DNA from: Pseudomonadota bacterium
Lineage (GTDB): Bacteria > Pseudomonadota > Gammaproteobacteria > Burkholderiales > Burkholderiaceae_C
DNA length: 40,190 bases
NCBI GenBank assembly: GCA_021808445.1
Contig: JAKBBP010000011.1
Span: forward strand, 38,831-79,020
Reading direction: 5' to 3'
Position 1 is the stretch's first letter; each line of letters starts with the position of its first letter. The translations under genes were made by a program, and so were the position numbers. Shown one piece after another: positions 17,610 through 26,881 of the stretch. The notes beneath the pieces were generated by a model. That model ran no database searches. It was given only the letters and a program-made list of their open reading frames with translations, and had not been told where the DNA came from.

Positions 17610-18269
17610 ATGGACCAACTCATCCAGGCCATCACCGTCTACGCGCTGCCCGTGCTGTTCGCGATCACGCTGCACGAGGCCGCGCACGGTTATGCCGCCC
17701 GCCACTTCGGCGACAACACCGCCTACATGATGGGACGGCTGTCGCTGAACCCGGCGCGCCACATCGATCCCATCGGCACCATCCTGGTTCCGCTGGTGCT
17801 GTATTTCGGGACCGGAGGATCCTTCCTGTTCGGCTACGCCAAGCCGGTCCCTGTGAACTTCGGCGCCCTGCGAAACCCCAAGCGCGACATGGTGTGGGTG
17901 GCCCTGGCCGGGCCCGCATCGAATTTCGTGCAGGCCTTCCTGTTCGGACTGGCACTGATGGTCATGAGTCGCCTGGGCCTGCGCGAGGCTTTCTTTTTCG
18001 ACGTCGCCCGCGCGGGGATCCAGGTGAACCTGGTGATGTTCGTGTTCAACCTGTTCCCGATTCCGCCGCTGGACGGAGGACGCGTGCTGGTGGGCCTGCT
18101 GCCGCTGCGCCAGGCGCTGGCGCTGTCGCGCATCGAGCCCTACGGCTTTTTCATTGTCATGGCGCTGGTACTCACCGGCATTGCCACCTCCGTGTGGCTG
18201 CTGCCCCTGATGCTGCTGAGCCAGAAGTTGCTGGGCCTGCTGCTCAGCCCTTTTCAGCTGATCCTGTAA
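17610..18269 (+). CDS. site-2 protease family (M50) integral membrane metalloprotease
   Basis: Short M50 protease of the YwhC/FtsY-like group lacking PDZ domains, 219 residues with about six membrane segments. The zinc site is HEAAH at residues 22-26 in the first helix plus NLFPIPPLDGGR, with Asp155 as third ligand. Family members cut substrates inside the membrane; the target here is unknown. The open frame extends upstream, but MDQLIQAITVYALPVLFAITLHE is the family start. It is part of the rnm-yciO run. Confidence 0.92.
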   Translation: MDQLIQAITVYALPVLFAITLHEAAHGYAARHFGDNTAYMMGRLSLNPARHIDPIGTILVPLVLYFGTGGSFLFGYAKPVPVNFGALRNPKRDMVWVALAGPASNFVQAFLFGLALMVMSRLGLREAFFFDVARAGIQVNLVMFVFNLFPIPPLDGGRVLVGLLPLRQALALSRIEPYGFFIVMALVLTGIATSVWLLPLMLLSQKLLGLLLSPFQLIL

Positions 18270-18347
18270 CCCGCCCGGCCACGCGCCGCGCGCCGGATCG
18301 GCGGCGCTGCGCCCGGCCTCGGCACTTCCCTCGCTCGAGGATCCATC

Positions 18348-18893
18348 ATGACCCACCGTCTCCGCCATCGCCTGGACGTGCGCTCGGCCGCGATCGGCAC
18401 CGCCCTGGCTTGCGGCCTGCTTGCGGCCGCGCCTGCGCAAGCTTCCGAGATTTCGCTGCTGGTCGGCTCCTTCGACGGCTACCACAACGACACCGCGGCC
18501 TGGCAGAGCGACGCGCTCTGGACCCATGACTACGGCTCGCAGCGCCTCGACCTCAGCCTGGAAGCCTCGGTCGGCCGGGTCTTCGGCCCTGCCGGCAAGC
18601 CGGGCTCTCCGCTCTGGCACCTGGGGCTCACGCCGTTCCTGCGCTGGTGGTTCACGCCCGACACGGCCGTCGAGGCCGGTATCGGCGCGAATGTGTTCTC
18701 GGGGACCTACATCGGCTCCAAGACCATTTCCACCGCCTACCAGTTCGGGGATTCGCTGGGGCTGTACCACCGCATCGCCGACACGCCCTGGGGCGTGGGC
18801 CTGCGCTTCACGCATTATTCCAATGCCGACATCAAGCGCCCCAACCCGGGCCAGAACTACCTGCAACTGCGCCTGAGCTATGAACTCCGCTGA
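18348..18893 (+). CDS. pagL: lipid A 3-O-deacylase (PagL family outer-membrane acyloxyacyl hydrolase)
   Basis: Outer-membrane beta-barrel that removes the 3-O acyl chain of lipid A, lowering its endotoxic potency and changing membrane packing. The 181-residue precursor has a signal peptide (basic start, hydrophobic core at about 14-28, cleavage near AQA at 32). The PagL signature FTHYSNADIKRPNPGQNY lies at 154-171 with the catalytic His156 and Ser158. Alternating hydrophobic strands and the C-terminal LRLSYELR fit a barrel. Its last 14 bases overlap the trpS start, which suggests translational coupling. Confidence 0.9.
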   Translation: MTHRLRHRLDVRSAAIGTALACGLLAAAPAQASEISLLVGSFDGYHNDTAAWQSDALWTHDYGSQRLDLSLEASVGRVFGPAGKPGSPLWHLGLTPFLRWWFTPDTAVEAGIGANVFSGTYIGSKTISTAYQFGDSLGLYHRIADTPWGVGLRFTHYSNADIKRPNPGQNYLQLRLSYELR

Positions 18894-20094
18894 TTCCTTT
18901 CCCGAACGCGTGCTGTCGGGCATGCGCCCGACGGGTGCGCTGCACCTCGGCCACTATCACGGTGCCCTGAAGAACTGGGTGCAACTGCAGCAGGACAAGC
19001 CCTGCTACTTTTTCGTCGCCGACTGGCACGCACTGACCACGCATTACGAGTCGCCGGAAGTCATCGCCAGCCACACCCATGACATGGTGATCGACTGGCT
19101 GGCCACCGGCGTGGACCCCGCCAAGGCCACGCTGTTCGTGCAGAGCCGCCTGCCCGAACATGCCGAGCTGTTCCTGCTGCTGGGCATGGGCACCCCCCTG
19201 GCCTGGCTGGAGCGCGTTCCCACGTACAAGGAGCAGATCTCCAACCTCAAGGACAAGGACCTGCTCACCTACGGATTCCTCGGCTACCCGCTGCTGCAGG
19301 CGGCCGACATCCTGATCTATCAGGCGCGCTGGGTACCGGTTGGCGCGGACCAGGTCCCCCATGTCGAGATCAGCCGCGAGATCGCGCGGCGCTTCAACAC
19401 CCTGTACGGCAAGGATCCCGACATCGAGGCCAAGGCCCGCGCCGCTGCCGCGCACCTGCCGGAGGAGGATCGGCAGCGCCTGGCCGCACTGCGCCGCGGG
19501 GCGGACCAGGACGGCCAGGTGGAACTGCGCGACCAGGCCCATGCGCTGATTTCCGCGAGCAAGCTCTCGCGCGTCGACAAGGATGCCCTGCGCGCGCAGG
19601 TCGACGGTGGCCGGCGCAGCATCCTGCGCGAACCGGAGGCATTGCTCACGCCGGAATCGCGGCTGCCCGGGCTGGATGGGCGCAAGATGTCCAAGAGCTA
19701 CGGCAATTCCATCGCGATCCGCGAGGAGCGCGCCAGCGTGGAGCACAAGATCCGGCGCATGCCCACGGATCCGGCACGCGTGCGTCGCAGTGATCCGGGC
19801 GATCCGGAGAAGTGTCCGGTGTGGCAATTCCATCTGGCCTACAGCGACGACGCCTGCCGCGAGTGGGTGCACCGCGGCTGCACGAGCGCCGGCATCGGCT
19901 GCCTGGAATGCAAGCAACCCGTGATCGACGCGGTCTTGCGCGAGCAGCAGCCCATGCTCGAGCGGGCGCAGCCCTATGTCGACCAACCCGCGCTGGTGCG
20001 CGACATCCTGGACGCGGGCACCGCCAAGGCGCGCGAGACCGCTCGCGAGACCATGCGCGAGGTGCGGGACGCCATGGGGCTGCTCAGCGCCTGA
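18880..20094 (+). CDS. trpS: tryptophanyl-tRNA synthetase
   Basis: Class I synthetase that charges tRNA-Trp. The ATP motifs are HLGH at 22-25 and KMSKS at 269-273. At 404 residues it is about 70 longer than the E. coli enzyme; the extra part lies before KMSKS (rich in Ala, Arg and Asp, roughly 185-260), as in other beta-proteobacterial TrpRS. A Cys-rich segment GCTSAGIGCLECK follows near residue 330. The ATG overlaps pagL by 14 bases and is the only good start before VLSGMRPTGALHLGH. Its stop abuts the dedA stop on the other strand. Confidence 0.95.
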   Translation: MNSADSFPERVLSGMRPTGALHLGHYHGALKNWVQLQQDKPCYFFVADWHALTTHYESPEVIASHTHDMVIDWLATGVDPAKATLFVQSRLPEHAELFLLLGMGTPLAWLERVPTYKEQISNLKDKDLLTYGFLGYPLLQAADILIYQARWVPVGADQVPHVEISREIARRFNTLYGKDPDIEAKARAAAAHLPEEDRQRLAALRRGADQDGQVELRDQAHALISASKLSRVDKDALRAQVDGGRRSILREPEALLTPESRLPGLDGRKMSKSYGNSIAIREERASVEHKIRRMPTDPARVRRSDPGDPEKCPVWQFHLAYSDDACREWVHRGCTSAGIGCLECKQPVIDAVLREQQPMLERAQPYVDQPALVRDILDAGTAKARETARETMREVRDAMGLLSA

Positions 20095-20712
20095 TCAGGG
20101 TTCCCGGGGTGGCTCGCCGGCTTCGGCGCCCCGCCTGACGCGGCGCGCCAGCGCCCGCCGCATCAGCGCGCGCAGGGCCAGTCGGCCCAGCCACGAGCCC
20201 AGCACCACGAGCACCAGCAGCAGCAGCAGGCCCTGCTCGAAACCGGCCAGGCGCCGGGACACATGTTCCCAGGCGTGGCCGAAGCCCCAGCCCAGTCCCG
20301 CGACCAGCGGAGCCCACATCATGGCGCCGATGACGTTGAACACCGCGAAACGCGCGGGCCCGACTCCGGCAGCGCCGATCAGGATGGGCCCGGCGATTCG
20401 CAAGCCGTAGAGGAAACGCACCGCCACCACCGCGCCGCCGGGATGGCGCCGCAGCAGGAGAAGCACGCGCCCCAGCCTGGACTGCAGGCTCGGCAGGCGG
20501 CGCAGCAGCGCGCCCCCCCACAGACGCCCGATCCAATAGAAGAACTGGTCGCCGGCGCTGGCGGCGAGCACGGCGACCGCGATCACCCGCCACAGCTCGA
20601 GCCACCCGGCACGCGATGCATAGCCGGCCGCCAGCAGCACGGTCTCGCCTTCCGCGAAGGTGCCCGCTGCCACCGCCAGGTAACCCCAATCCTTGACCCA
20701 TTGATCGAGCAA
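20095..20712 (-). CDS. DedA family membrane protein
   Basis: Inner-membrane protein of the DedA/SNARE-associated family (PF09335), which includes undecaprenyl-phosphate and phospholipid flippases needed for envelope balance. It shows the family patterns GTFAEGETVLL near the start, AGDQFFYWIGRLWGG, and RFLYGLRIAGPILIGAAG. About five hydrophobic segments are visible, ending in a basic tail. I choose TTG at 20712, giving 205 residues (MLDQWVKDWGYLAV), because relatives start just there and GGGAG lies before it; the frame is open to 20853 but that part reads as non-coding. It ends exactly where trpS ends. Confidence 0.85.
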   Translation of the reverse strand: MLDQWVKDWGYLAVAAGTFAEGETVLLAAGYASRAGWLELWRVIAVAVLAASAGDQFFYWIGRLWGGALLRRLPSLQSRLGRVLLLLRRHPGGAVVAVRFLYGLRIAGPILIGAAGVGPARFAVFNVIGAMMWAPLVAGLGWGFGHAWEHVSRRLAGFEQGLLLLLVLVVLGSWLGRLALRALMRRALARRVRRGAEAGEPPREP

Positions 20713-20792
20713 GACCGACTCCCGGGGCAGCGCCGTGCCGCCCCATGGACCTGCATGATGCCTCGGACGCGGCCCCCGCGCGCGACGGGCAC

Positions 20793-20818
20793 AAAAAAGC
20801 CGACCCTGCCGGGTCGGC
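20793..20818 (-). terminator. second minus-strand rho-independent terminator, no assigned gene
   Basis: An 8-base perfect stem GCCGACCC/GGGTCGGC with a 4-base loop is followed, on the minus strand, by six T. It lies about 105 bases beyond the cspA terminator. It may be a backup for cspA or the end of a small RNA. It stands just before the dedA leader. Confidence 0.85.
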
Positions 20819-20922
20819 CTCTCGACAGCGAAACGCCTGTACGCCCACCGCATGCGGAAGCGCTCGACGATGCCAGACGAAACAAACCGCGCCGCGATGC
20901 GGCGACGGTCGCCCGAAATGGC

Positions 20923-20946
20923 AAAACGCCCGGCTATCGCCAGGCG
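20923..20946 (-). terminator. rho-independent terminator of the cold-shock gene
   Basis: On the minus strand CGCCTGGC and GCCGGGCG pair (one G-U) around a GATA loop and are followed by TTTT, 26 bases past the cspA-like stop. Confidence 0.8.
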
Positions 20947-20971
20947 CTGTATCTACGATCCTGCGATGCGA

Positions 20972-21175
20972 TCAGAGCACGCGGATCTGCGAGGCCTGGG
21001 GACCCTTCGGGCCGGCCTTCACGGTGAACTCCACGCGCTGGTTTTCTTGCAGCGTGCGGAAGCCCTTGGCCTGGATTTCGCTGAAGTGGGCGAACAGGTC
21101 CTCGCCGCCTTCGTCGGGCTTGATGAACCCAAAGCCTTTGCTCTCGTTAAACCATTTGACGATGCCGGTGGGCAT
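20972..21175 (-). CDS. CspA-family cold-shock / RNA chaperone protein
   Basis: A single 67-residue cold-shock domain that binds single-stranded RNA and DNA and melts structure. RNP1 is KGFGFIKP at 13-20 and RNP2 DLFAHF at 26-31; the ends [14 protein letters not shown] and [10 protein letters not shown] are standard. The ATG follows AAGGAAGATC. A probable promoter about 130 bases upstream would give a long structured leader as in cold-inducible csp mRNAs, and a terminator lies 26 bases downstream. Whether this copy is cold-induced or constitutive cannot be told. Confidence 0.95.
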   Translation of the reverse strand: MPTGIVKWFNESKGFGFIKPDEGGEDLFAHFSEIQAKGFRTLQENQRVEFTVKAGPKGPQASQIRVL

Positions 21176-21488
21176 GATCTTCCTTTCAAGTACTGAATAT
21201 CAATGACATGCAAATCTTCAACAAGCCCAGCCGGTTTATCGAGTGAATCCAAACCCAAACTGTGCGCAGCAAAGCGCCCGTCTTGAAGCGACTGCAGGGC
21301 TTACTATACACCGATTGGCGCTTTTGCAAGCATTCCCCGGCCCGGCCCTTCCAAATCGTCGGAGACCGGGGACTTCGGCGTTGTCTCCGGGCCACAATCG
21401 CGAGCTTCCCCCTGGGCGGCGAGCCGGGGCCGGACCTCGCCGAGGCCCCCCGGCCGCGTGCGGCCCGGCATAACACCCACGTTCTTCC
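21176..21488. promoter_or_regulatory. csp leader and ribF upstream region
   Basis: A 313-base gene-free stretch. On the minus strand TATAGT (21303-21308) with TTGCAA (21324-21329) forms a likely sigma-70 promoter, though the spacer is short (15 bases). A transcript from it would carry about 120 bases of AT-richer leader before the cold-shock gene. The part from about 21330 to 21488 is GC-rich and must hold the ribF promoter; I find no clear hexamers there. Confidence 0.55.
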
Positions 21489-22448
21489 ATGCAGGTATTC
21501 CGAGGTTTTCAGCACGCCGCGCTGCAGGTGCCCAGCGCGGTCAGCATCGGCAACTTCGACGGTGTGCATCGTGGCCACCAGGCCATGCTCGCGCTGCTCG
21601 TGCACGAGGCCAGGCAGCGCGGGCTCAGTCCCTGTGCGCTCACCTTCGAGCCTCATCCGCGGGATTACTTCGCCGCAGTGCGCGGCCAGCCCGAGCTTGC
21701 TCCGCCACGGGTGGCTGGGCTGCGCGACAAGCTCGACGGCCTTGCACGCTGCGGCGTGGAGCGCGTGGTGGTGCTGCGCTTCGACGCCGCGCTCGCTTCG
21801 CTGCCAGCACAGGATTTCATCCAGCGCGTGCTCGTCGATGGATTGCATGCGCGCTATGTGCTGGTGGGTGATGACTTCCGCTTCGGCGCGGGCCGTGCGG
21901 GAGACTACGAAATGCTCGATGCCTGGGGCCTTCGCCTGGGCTTCGAGGCCGCGCGCATGAACGCCTATGAGTTGCACGCGCGCCGGGTATCCAGCTCGGC
22001 GGTGCGCCAGGCACTGGCCGCGGGCGATATGCGCCTGGCGGCCAGCCTTCTGGACCGGCCCTACAGCATCTGCGGGCATGTACAGCATGGCGCCAAGCTC
22101 GGACGCGAGCTGGGCTTTCCCACGCTGAATCTTCGCTTCGGCCCTGCCCGGCCCGCGGCGCAGGGCATCTTCGTCGCGAGGGTGCACGGGCTGCAGGCGC
22201 AGCCGCTGCCCGCGGTGGTCAGCTTCGGGCGCCGCCCCAGCGTCGAGGACTCCGGCCGCGTGCTGCTGGAGGCCCATGTCCTGGATTGGAGCGGGGACGC
22301 CTACGCTAAACTCGTGCGGGTGGAATTGCTGCACAAGCTGCGGGACGAAGTCCGCTACGACGGCCTGCAAGCCCTCACCGCCGCGATCGCCGCCGATGTG
22401 CGGGCCGCGCGCGCGTGGTTCGCCTGCCCGCCCGCCGACTCCCCCTGA
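21489..22448 (+). CDS. ribF: bifunctional riboflavin kinase / FAD synthetase
   Basis: Turns riboflavin into FMN and then FAD. The N-terminal nucleotidyltransferase carries [13 protein letters not shown] at 19-31 (HxGH type), [11 protein letters not shown] and [14 protein letters not shown]. The C-terminal kinase domain has [11 protein letters not shown] and the acceptor region VSFGRRPSV, where many relatives have GxRPT. The protein is 319 residues, the usual length. ribF-ileS-lspA is a widespread cluster; ileS starts about 140 bases on. FAD from this enzyme would serve SQR, MurB and others, which is general knowledge rather than evidence of linkage. Confidence 0.95.
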   Translation: MQVFRGFQHAALQVPSAVSIGNFDGVHRGHQAMLALLVHEARQRGLSPCALTFEPHPRDYFAAVRGQPELAPPRVAGLRDKLDGLARCGVERVVVLRFDAALASLPAQDFIQRVLVDGLHARYVLVGDDFRFGAGRAGDYEMLDAWGLRLGFEAARMNAYELHARRVSSSAVRQALAAGDMRLAASLLDRPYSICGHVQHGAKLGRELGFPTLNLRFGPARPAAQGIFVARVHGLQAQPLPAVVSFGRRPSVEDSGRVLLEAHVLDWSGDAYAKLVRVELLHKLRDEVRYDGLQALTAAIAADVRAARAWFACPPADSP

Positions 22449-22590
22449 ACCCAGGCGTCGCCCAGGGCGCTCGGGCCGGGGCCTGCCCGACGACGCCGAG
22501 GGCACGCCCGCGCCGCACGCCCAAGCACTCTGCCCGGCCCACCCCGAAGCCACGGAAAACGCCCGCGCCAACACGGCGCAACCGCATGCC

Positions 22591-25443
22591 ATGACCCATC
22601 CCGAAGCGCCCGCCAAGCCCGATTACCGCTCCACGCTGAACCTGCCCGACACGAGCTTTCCGATGCGGGGCGACCTGCCTCGGCGCGAGCCCGGCTGGGT
22701 GCAGCGCTGGCAGGAAGAAGGCATTTATCAGCGCCTGCGCGCGGCCCGCGCGGGGCGCCCTCGCTTCGTGCTGCACGATGGCCCCCCCTACGCCAACGGC
22801 CAGATCCACATCGGCCACGCCGTGAACAAGATCCTCAAGGACATGATCGTCAAGGCTCGCCAGCTGGAGGGCTTCGACGCCGTCTACGTGCCGGGCTGGG
22901 ATTGCCACGGCCTGCCCATCGAGAACCAGATCGAAAAACTCCATGGGCGCAAGCTCGGGCGCGACGAGATCCAGGCCCGCAGCCGCGCCTACGCCACCGA
23001 GCAGATTGCCGGGCAGATGGCCGATTTCAAGCGCCTTGGCGTTCTGGGCGACTGGGAGCACCCCTACCGCACGATGGACTTCGGCAATGAAGCCGACGAG
23101 ATCCGTGCCCTCAAGCGCGTGGTCGAGCGCGGCTTCGTCTACCGCGGACTCAAGCCGGTGCATTGGTGTTTCGACTGCCATTCCTCGCTGGCCGAATTCG
23201 AGATCGAGTACGCCGACAAGACCTCCCACACCCTGGACGTGGCCTTTCCCAGCGAGGATCCCGAAGGCCTGGCAGCGGCCTTCGGGCTGCCCTCCCTGCC
23301 CGCACCGGCCTTCGCGGTGATCTGGACCACCACGGCGTGGACCATTCCGGCCAACCAGGCCCTGAACCTCAACCCCGAGCTCGACTACAGCCTGGTGCAC
23401 ACGCCGCGCGGCGTGCTGCTGCTGGCCGCTGCGCGGGTCGAGGCCTGCCTGAAGCGCTACGGACTGGAGGGCAGCGTGCTGGCCACGGTGCGCGGCGAGG
23501 CGCTCGCCGGCCTGCGTTTTCGCCACCCGCTGGCGGCACTGCATCCCGGCTACGACCGCAGCAGCCCCGTATACCTTGCGGAATACGCCACGGCCGACGA
23601 CGGTACCGGCATCGTGCACTCCTCGCCCGCCTACGGGGTGGAGGATTTCAACTCCTGCATCGCGCATGGCATGCGCACCGAGGACGTGCTCAACCCCGTG
23701 CAGGGCGACGGCGTCTACGCCGCCGATCTGCCCTTGTTCGGGGGCCAGCAGATCTGGAGCGCCGCGCCGGCGGTGGTTCAGGCGCTGCGCGAGGCGGGCC
23801 ACCTGCTGGCCACGGAGGACATCCGCCACAGTTACCCGCACTGCTGGCGCCACAAATCGCCGGTGATCTACCGCGCGGCCAGCCAGTGGTTCGTGCGCAT
23901 GGACGAGGGCGAGGGCGTGTGCACGGTCGACAAGGCGCCGCGTACCCTGCGTGATACGGCGCTGCAAGCCGTGGAGCAGACGGCCTTCTATCCGGCCGGA
24001 GGCAAGGCGCGCCTTCACGACATGATCGCCGGACGCCCCGACTGGTGCATCTCGCGTCAGCGCGCCTGGGGCGTGCCCTTGCCTTTTCTGCTGCACAAGG
24101 CCAGCGGCGAGCTGCACCCGCGCACCCTGGAGCTGATGGATCGTGCAGCCGAACTGGTGCAGCGCGAGGGCGTGGAGGCCTGGTCGCGGCTGGATCTGCG
24201 CGACTGGCTCGGCGACGAGGCACAGGACTACGAAAAGTCCCAGGACATCATCGAGGTCTGGTTCGACTCCGGCACCACCCACTGGCACGTGCTGCGGGGC
24301 AGCCATCGCGATCAGCTGTCCTGGCCGGCCGACCTGTACCTGGAAGGCCACGACCAGCATCGCGGATGGTTCCACTCCTCCTTGCTCACGGGCTGCGCCA
24401 TCGACGGGCGCGCGCCCTACAAGGCTCTGCTCACCCACGGGTTCACGGTGGACGGACAAGGCCGCAAGATGAGCAAGTCGGTGGGCAACGTGATTGCGCC
24501 GCAGACAGTCAGCGACAAGCTCGGCGCCGAGATCATCCGCCTGTGGGTCGCCTCCACCGATTACTCGGGCGACCTGGCGATCTCCGACGCCATTCTCAGG
24601 CAGGTGGTCGAGAATTACCGGCGCGTGCGCAACACCCTGCGCTTCCTGCTGGCCAACGTGTCGGATTTCGACCCGGCCACGCAATCGGTACCGCCTGAGC
24701 ACATGCTGGACATCGACCGCTGGATGCTGGCCCACGCCGGCGCCCTGCAGCGCGAGATCCTTGCGCACTACGCGGCCTACGAGTTCCACCCGGTCGTGGC
24801 ACGGCTGCTGGTGTTCTGCTCCGAGGATCTCGGGGGCTTCTACCTCGACGTGCTGAAGGATCGGCTGTACACCACCCAGACCGACGGCCCCGCGCGACGC
24901 AGCGCGCAGACCGCGCTGTGGCATCTGGCGGCGGCCATGCTGCGCTGGATCGCACCCTTCCTCAGCTTCACCGCCGAAGAGGCCTGGGAACACTTCGCAC
25001 CGGAGCTGGCAAAGACCCAGCGCAGCATCTTCGTGCAGACCTTCCATGAGATCCCGCGACTCGACGACGAAGCCGAACTGCTCGCGCGCTGGGCTCGCAT
25101 CCGGGAACTGCGCGACGAAGTCAACCGCGGCGTCGAACAAGTTCGCGCGGAGGGGCGCCTGGGCTCGTCGCTGCAGGCCTGGGTGGAACTCGGCCTCCCC
25201 GAACCGGACCTGCGGCTGCTGGCCGGCCTCGGCGAGGAAGCACGTTTTGCCTTCATCGTCTCGAAACTGGAGCTGCGCGCGGCCGACGCCACGCAACTGC
25301 GGGTGAGGCCGGCCGAGGCCGCCAAGTGCGAACGCTGCTGGCACTGGGTGGAAGACGTGGGGACCGACAGCGCCCATCCAGGACTGTGCGGGCGCTGCGC
25401 GAGCAATCTGTACGGCCAGGGCGAGGTGCGACGCCATGTCTGA
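22591..25443 (+). CDS. ileS: isoleucyl-tRNA synthetase
   Basis: Class I synthetase for isoleucine with an editing domain that clears Val-tRNA-Ile. At 950 residues it matches the bacterial type (E. coli 938). HIGH lies at 73-76 (IHIGHAVNK), KMSKS at 626-630, and the C-terminal zinc finger uses Cys913, Cys916, Cys933 and Cys936. WDCHGLPIE and the editing segment [12 protein letters not shown] are clear. The open frame runs far upstream into ribF, but the conserved protein starts with [19 protein letters not shown] shortly after the ATG at 22591. Its last 8 bases overlap lspA. Confidence 0.96.
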   Translation: MTHPEAPAKPDYRSTLNLPDTSFPMRGDLPRREPGWVQRWQEEGIYQRLRAARAGRPRFVLHDGPPYANGQIHIGHAVNKILKDMIVKARQLEGFDAVYVPGWDCHGLPIENQIEKLHGRKLGRDEIQARSRAYATEQIAGQMADFKRLGVLGDWEHPYRTMDFGNEADEIRALKRVVERGFVYRGLKPVHWCFDCHSSLAEFEIEYADKTSHTLDVAFPSEDPEGLAAAFGLPSLPAPAFAVIWTTTAWTIPANQALNLNPELDYSLVHTPRGVLLLAAARVEACLKRYGLEGSVLATVRGEALAGLRFRHPLAALHPGYDRSSPVYLAEYATADDGTGIVHSSPAYGVEDFNSCIAHGMRTEDVLNPVQGDGVYAADLPLFGGQQIWSAAPAVVQALREAGHLLATEDIRHSYPHCWRHKSPVIYRAASQWFVRMDEGEGVCTVDKAPRTLRDTALQAVEQTAFYPAGGKARLHDMIAGRPDWCISRQRAWGVPLPFLLHKASGELHPRTLELMDRAAELVQREGVEAWSRLDLRDWLGDEAQDYEKSQDIIEVWFDSGTTHWHVLRGSHRDQLSWPADLYLEGHDQHRGWFHSSLLTGCAIDGRAPYKALLTHGFTVDGQGRKMSKSVGNVIAPQTVSDKLGAEIIRLWVASTDYSGDLAISDAILRQVVENYRRVRNTLRFLLANVSDFDPATQSVPPEHMLDIDRWMLAHAGALQREILAHYAAYEFHPVVARLLVFCSEDLGGFYLDVLKDRLYTTQTDGPARRSAQTALWHLAAAMLRWIAPFLSFTAEEAWEHFAPELAKTQRSIFVQTFHEIPRLDDEAELLARWARIRELRDEVNRGVEQVRAEGRLGSSLQAWVELGLPEPDLRLLAGLGEEARFAFIVSKLELRAADATQLRVRPAEAAKCERCWHWVEDVGTDSAHPGLCGRCASNLYGQGEVRRHV

Positions 25444-25966
25444 GGCCCCGCTCGTGCGGCCGCGCCGCCATCCGCCGTCCTGGGCGTGGCTGCTGCTCGC
25501 ACTGGCGGTGCTGGCCCTGGACCAGTTCAGCAAATGGCTGGTGGCGCGGGACTTGCCGCTGGACGCCTCGATCCCCGTCACCGGATTCTTCAACCTGGTG
25601 CACATCGAGAACCCCGGCGCAGCCTTTTCCTTCCTGGCCGCCCAGTCGGGCTGGCAGCGCTGGCTGTTCACCGCGCTGGGCCTGGGCGCCTCGCTGCTGA
25701 TCGTCGGCGTGCTGCTGCGCCGGCGTCGCCGCCCCATGCTCGGGCTGGCCCTGGCCTTGATTCTCGGAGGCGCACTGGGCAACGTCGCCGACCGCCTGCT
25801 GTGGGGCCACGTGACCGACTTCCTCGATTTCTACCTGCGCACGGCCTCCGGCTCCTGGCACTGGCCGGCCTTCAACCTCGCCGACTCCTCGATCTTCCTG
25901 GGCGCCGTGACCCTTTTGATCGACGAGCAGCGCGAAGCTCGCCGCCGCGCCTCGCGCCCCGGGTAG
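25436..25966 (+). CDS. lspA: lipoprotein signal peptidase II
   Basis: Inner-membrane aspartyl protease that removes signal peptides of diacylated prolipoproteins. The 176-residue protein has four membrane segments. Family motifs are DQFSKW at 29-34, [11 protein letters not shown] at 58-68, [19 protein letters not shown] at 111-129 and FNLADSSI at 147-154. The catalytic pair by comparison is Asp128 and Asp150, with Asp119 also conserved. It is preceded by an ileS overlap of 8 bases, the normal arrangement. Confidence 0.95.
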   Translation: MSEAPLVRPRRHPPSWAWLLLALAVLALDQFSKWLVARDLPLDASIPVTGFFNLVHIENPGAAFSFLAAQSGWQRWLFTALGLGASLLIVGVLLRRRRRPMLGLALALILGGALGNVADRLLWGHVTDFLDFYLRTASGSWHWPAFNLADSSIFLGAVTLLIDEQREARRRASRPG

Positions 25967-25995
25967 ACCCGGCCTTGCGGGGAACCCCCGGGGGT

Positions 25996-26001
25996 TATAA
26001 C
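25996..26001 (+). promoter_or_regulatory. candidate -10 for the DUF2189 gene
   Basis: TATAAC lies 50 bases before the ATG at 26046 in an AT-richer spot after a run of C and G. A short open frame of 11 codons (26014-26049) starts just downstream, and its stop overlaps the main ATG as ATGA. Confidence 0.3.
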
Positions 26002-26045
26002 CTTGCGGCCATCATGGTTGTATCCAGACATGACGGGCCCCGCAG

Positions 26046-26846
26046 ATGACCCCCGAGGAAGCCAGGCGCCATCCCTTGGCGCAACAAGGAACCGTGCGCG
26101 TGAGCGTGTGCACGCTGGACTGGCGCGACCCCCTGCGCTGGCTGGCGGCGGGAGCGCGCGACATGCGCTCCTGTCCTGCGCTCAGCCTGGGCTACGGTGT
26201 CCTGTTCACCCTGGTGGCCTGGGGGCTGGGATGGAGTCTGCGCAGCGATCCGCAATACGCCTTGCTGCTGGCCAGCGGGGTCATGCTGCTCGGCCCGGCC
26301 CTGGCCATGGGCTTGATCCAGGCCAGCCGAAGCTGCGAGGCGGGCCGGCGCCCGCGGCTTCGCCCCTGCCTCATGTGCTGGTGGCCGACGCGCTCCAGCG
26401 TGGCTCTGTTCGCGGGCCTGCTGCTGGTGCTCGAACTGCTGTGGGCACGCAGCGCCCTGATCGTGTTCGCCCTGTTCGCCGACGCCATGGCGCCCGCGCC
26501 CACGCTGTCGGGCATGTTGCTGGATCCGGCCAACCTGCCCTTCCTCGCGGCCTACGTCGCCGTCGGAGCGCTGTTCGCCGCCATCGCCTTCGCCTGCAGC
26601 GTGATCGCCGTGCCCATGCTGCTGGACCGCCCGGTGGACGCCATCACCGCCGCGCTGACCAGCGTGCGGGCCTGTCTGGAACACCCCTGGGTCCTGATGA
26701 TGTGGGGCGCGCTCCTGACCTTGCTCACCGTGCTGGCGCTGCTGCCGGCCGGCCTGGGGCTGTTGCTGGTCGGTCCGCTGCTCGGGCATGCCAGCTGGCA
26801 TGCCTACCGTGGCATCCTGTGTCCGGCCAGCCCTGCCGCGGCCTGA
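26046..26846 (+). CDS. DUF2189 / BPSS1780-family integral membrane protein
   Basis: Function unknown. The 266-residue protein has about six membrane segments, beginning after a 40-residue cytoplasmic start (TLDWRDPLRWLAAGARDM). It ends with the family mark LLVGPLLGHASWHAYRG near residues 240-257. GPALAMGLIQASR in the second helix is also typical. Such proteins are common in beta-proteobacteria and have no agreed role. It stands after lspA with its own possible promoter and is convergent with the quinone oxidoreductase gene. Confidence 0.8.
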   Translation: MTPEEARRHPLAQQGTVRVSVCTLDWRDPLRWLAAGARDMRSCPALSLGYGVLFTLVAWGLGWSLRSDPQYALLLASGVMLLGPALAMGLIQASRSCEAGRRPRLRPCLMCWWPTRSSVALFAGLLLVLELLWARSALIVFALFADAMAPAPTLSGMLLDPANLPFLAAYVAVGALFAAIAFACSVIAVPMLLDRPVDAITAALTSVRACLEHPWVLMMWGALLTLLTVLALLPAGLGLLLVGPLLGHASWHAYRGILCPASPAAA

Positions 26847-26881
26847 GCACGGACCGAGGCCTTGCCGGCCGTCTCCAGCGC

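Noticed and set aside
22375..25782. 1135-residue open frame on the minus strand
   Set aside because: Antisense to ileS and lspA, both clearly real; composition is that of a shadow frame.
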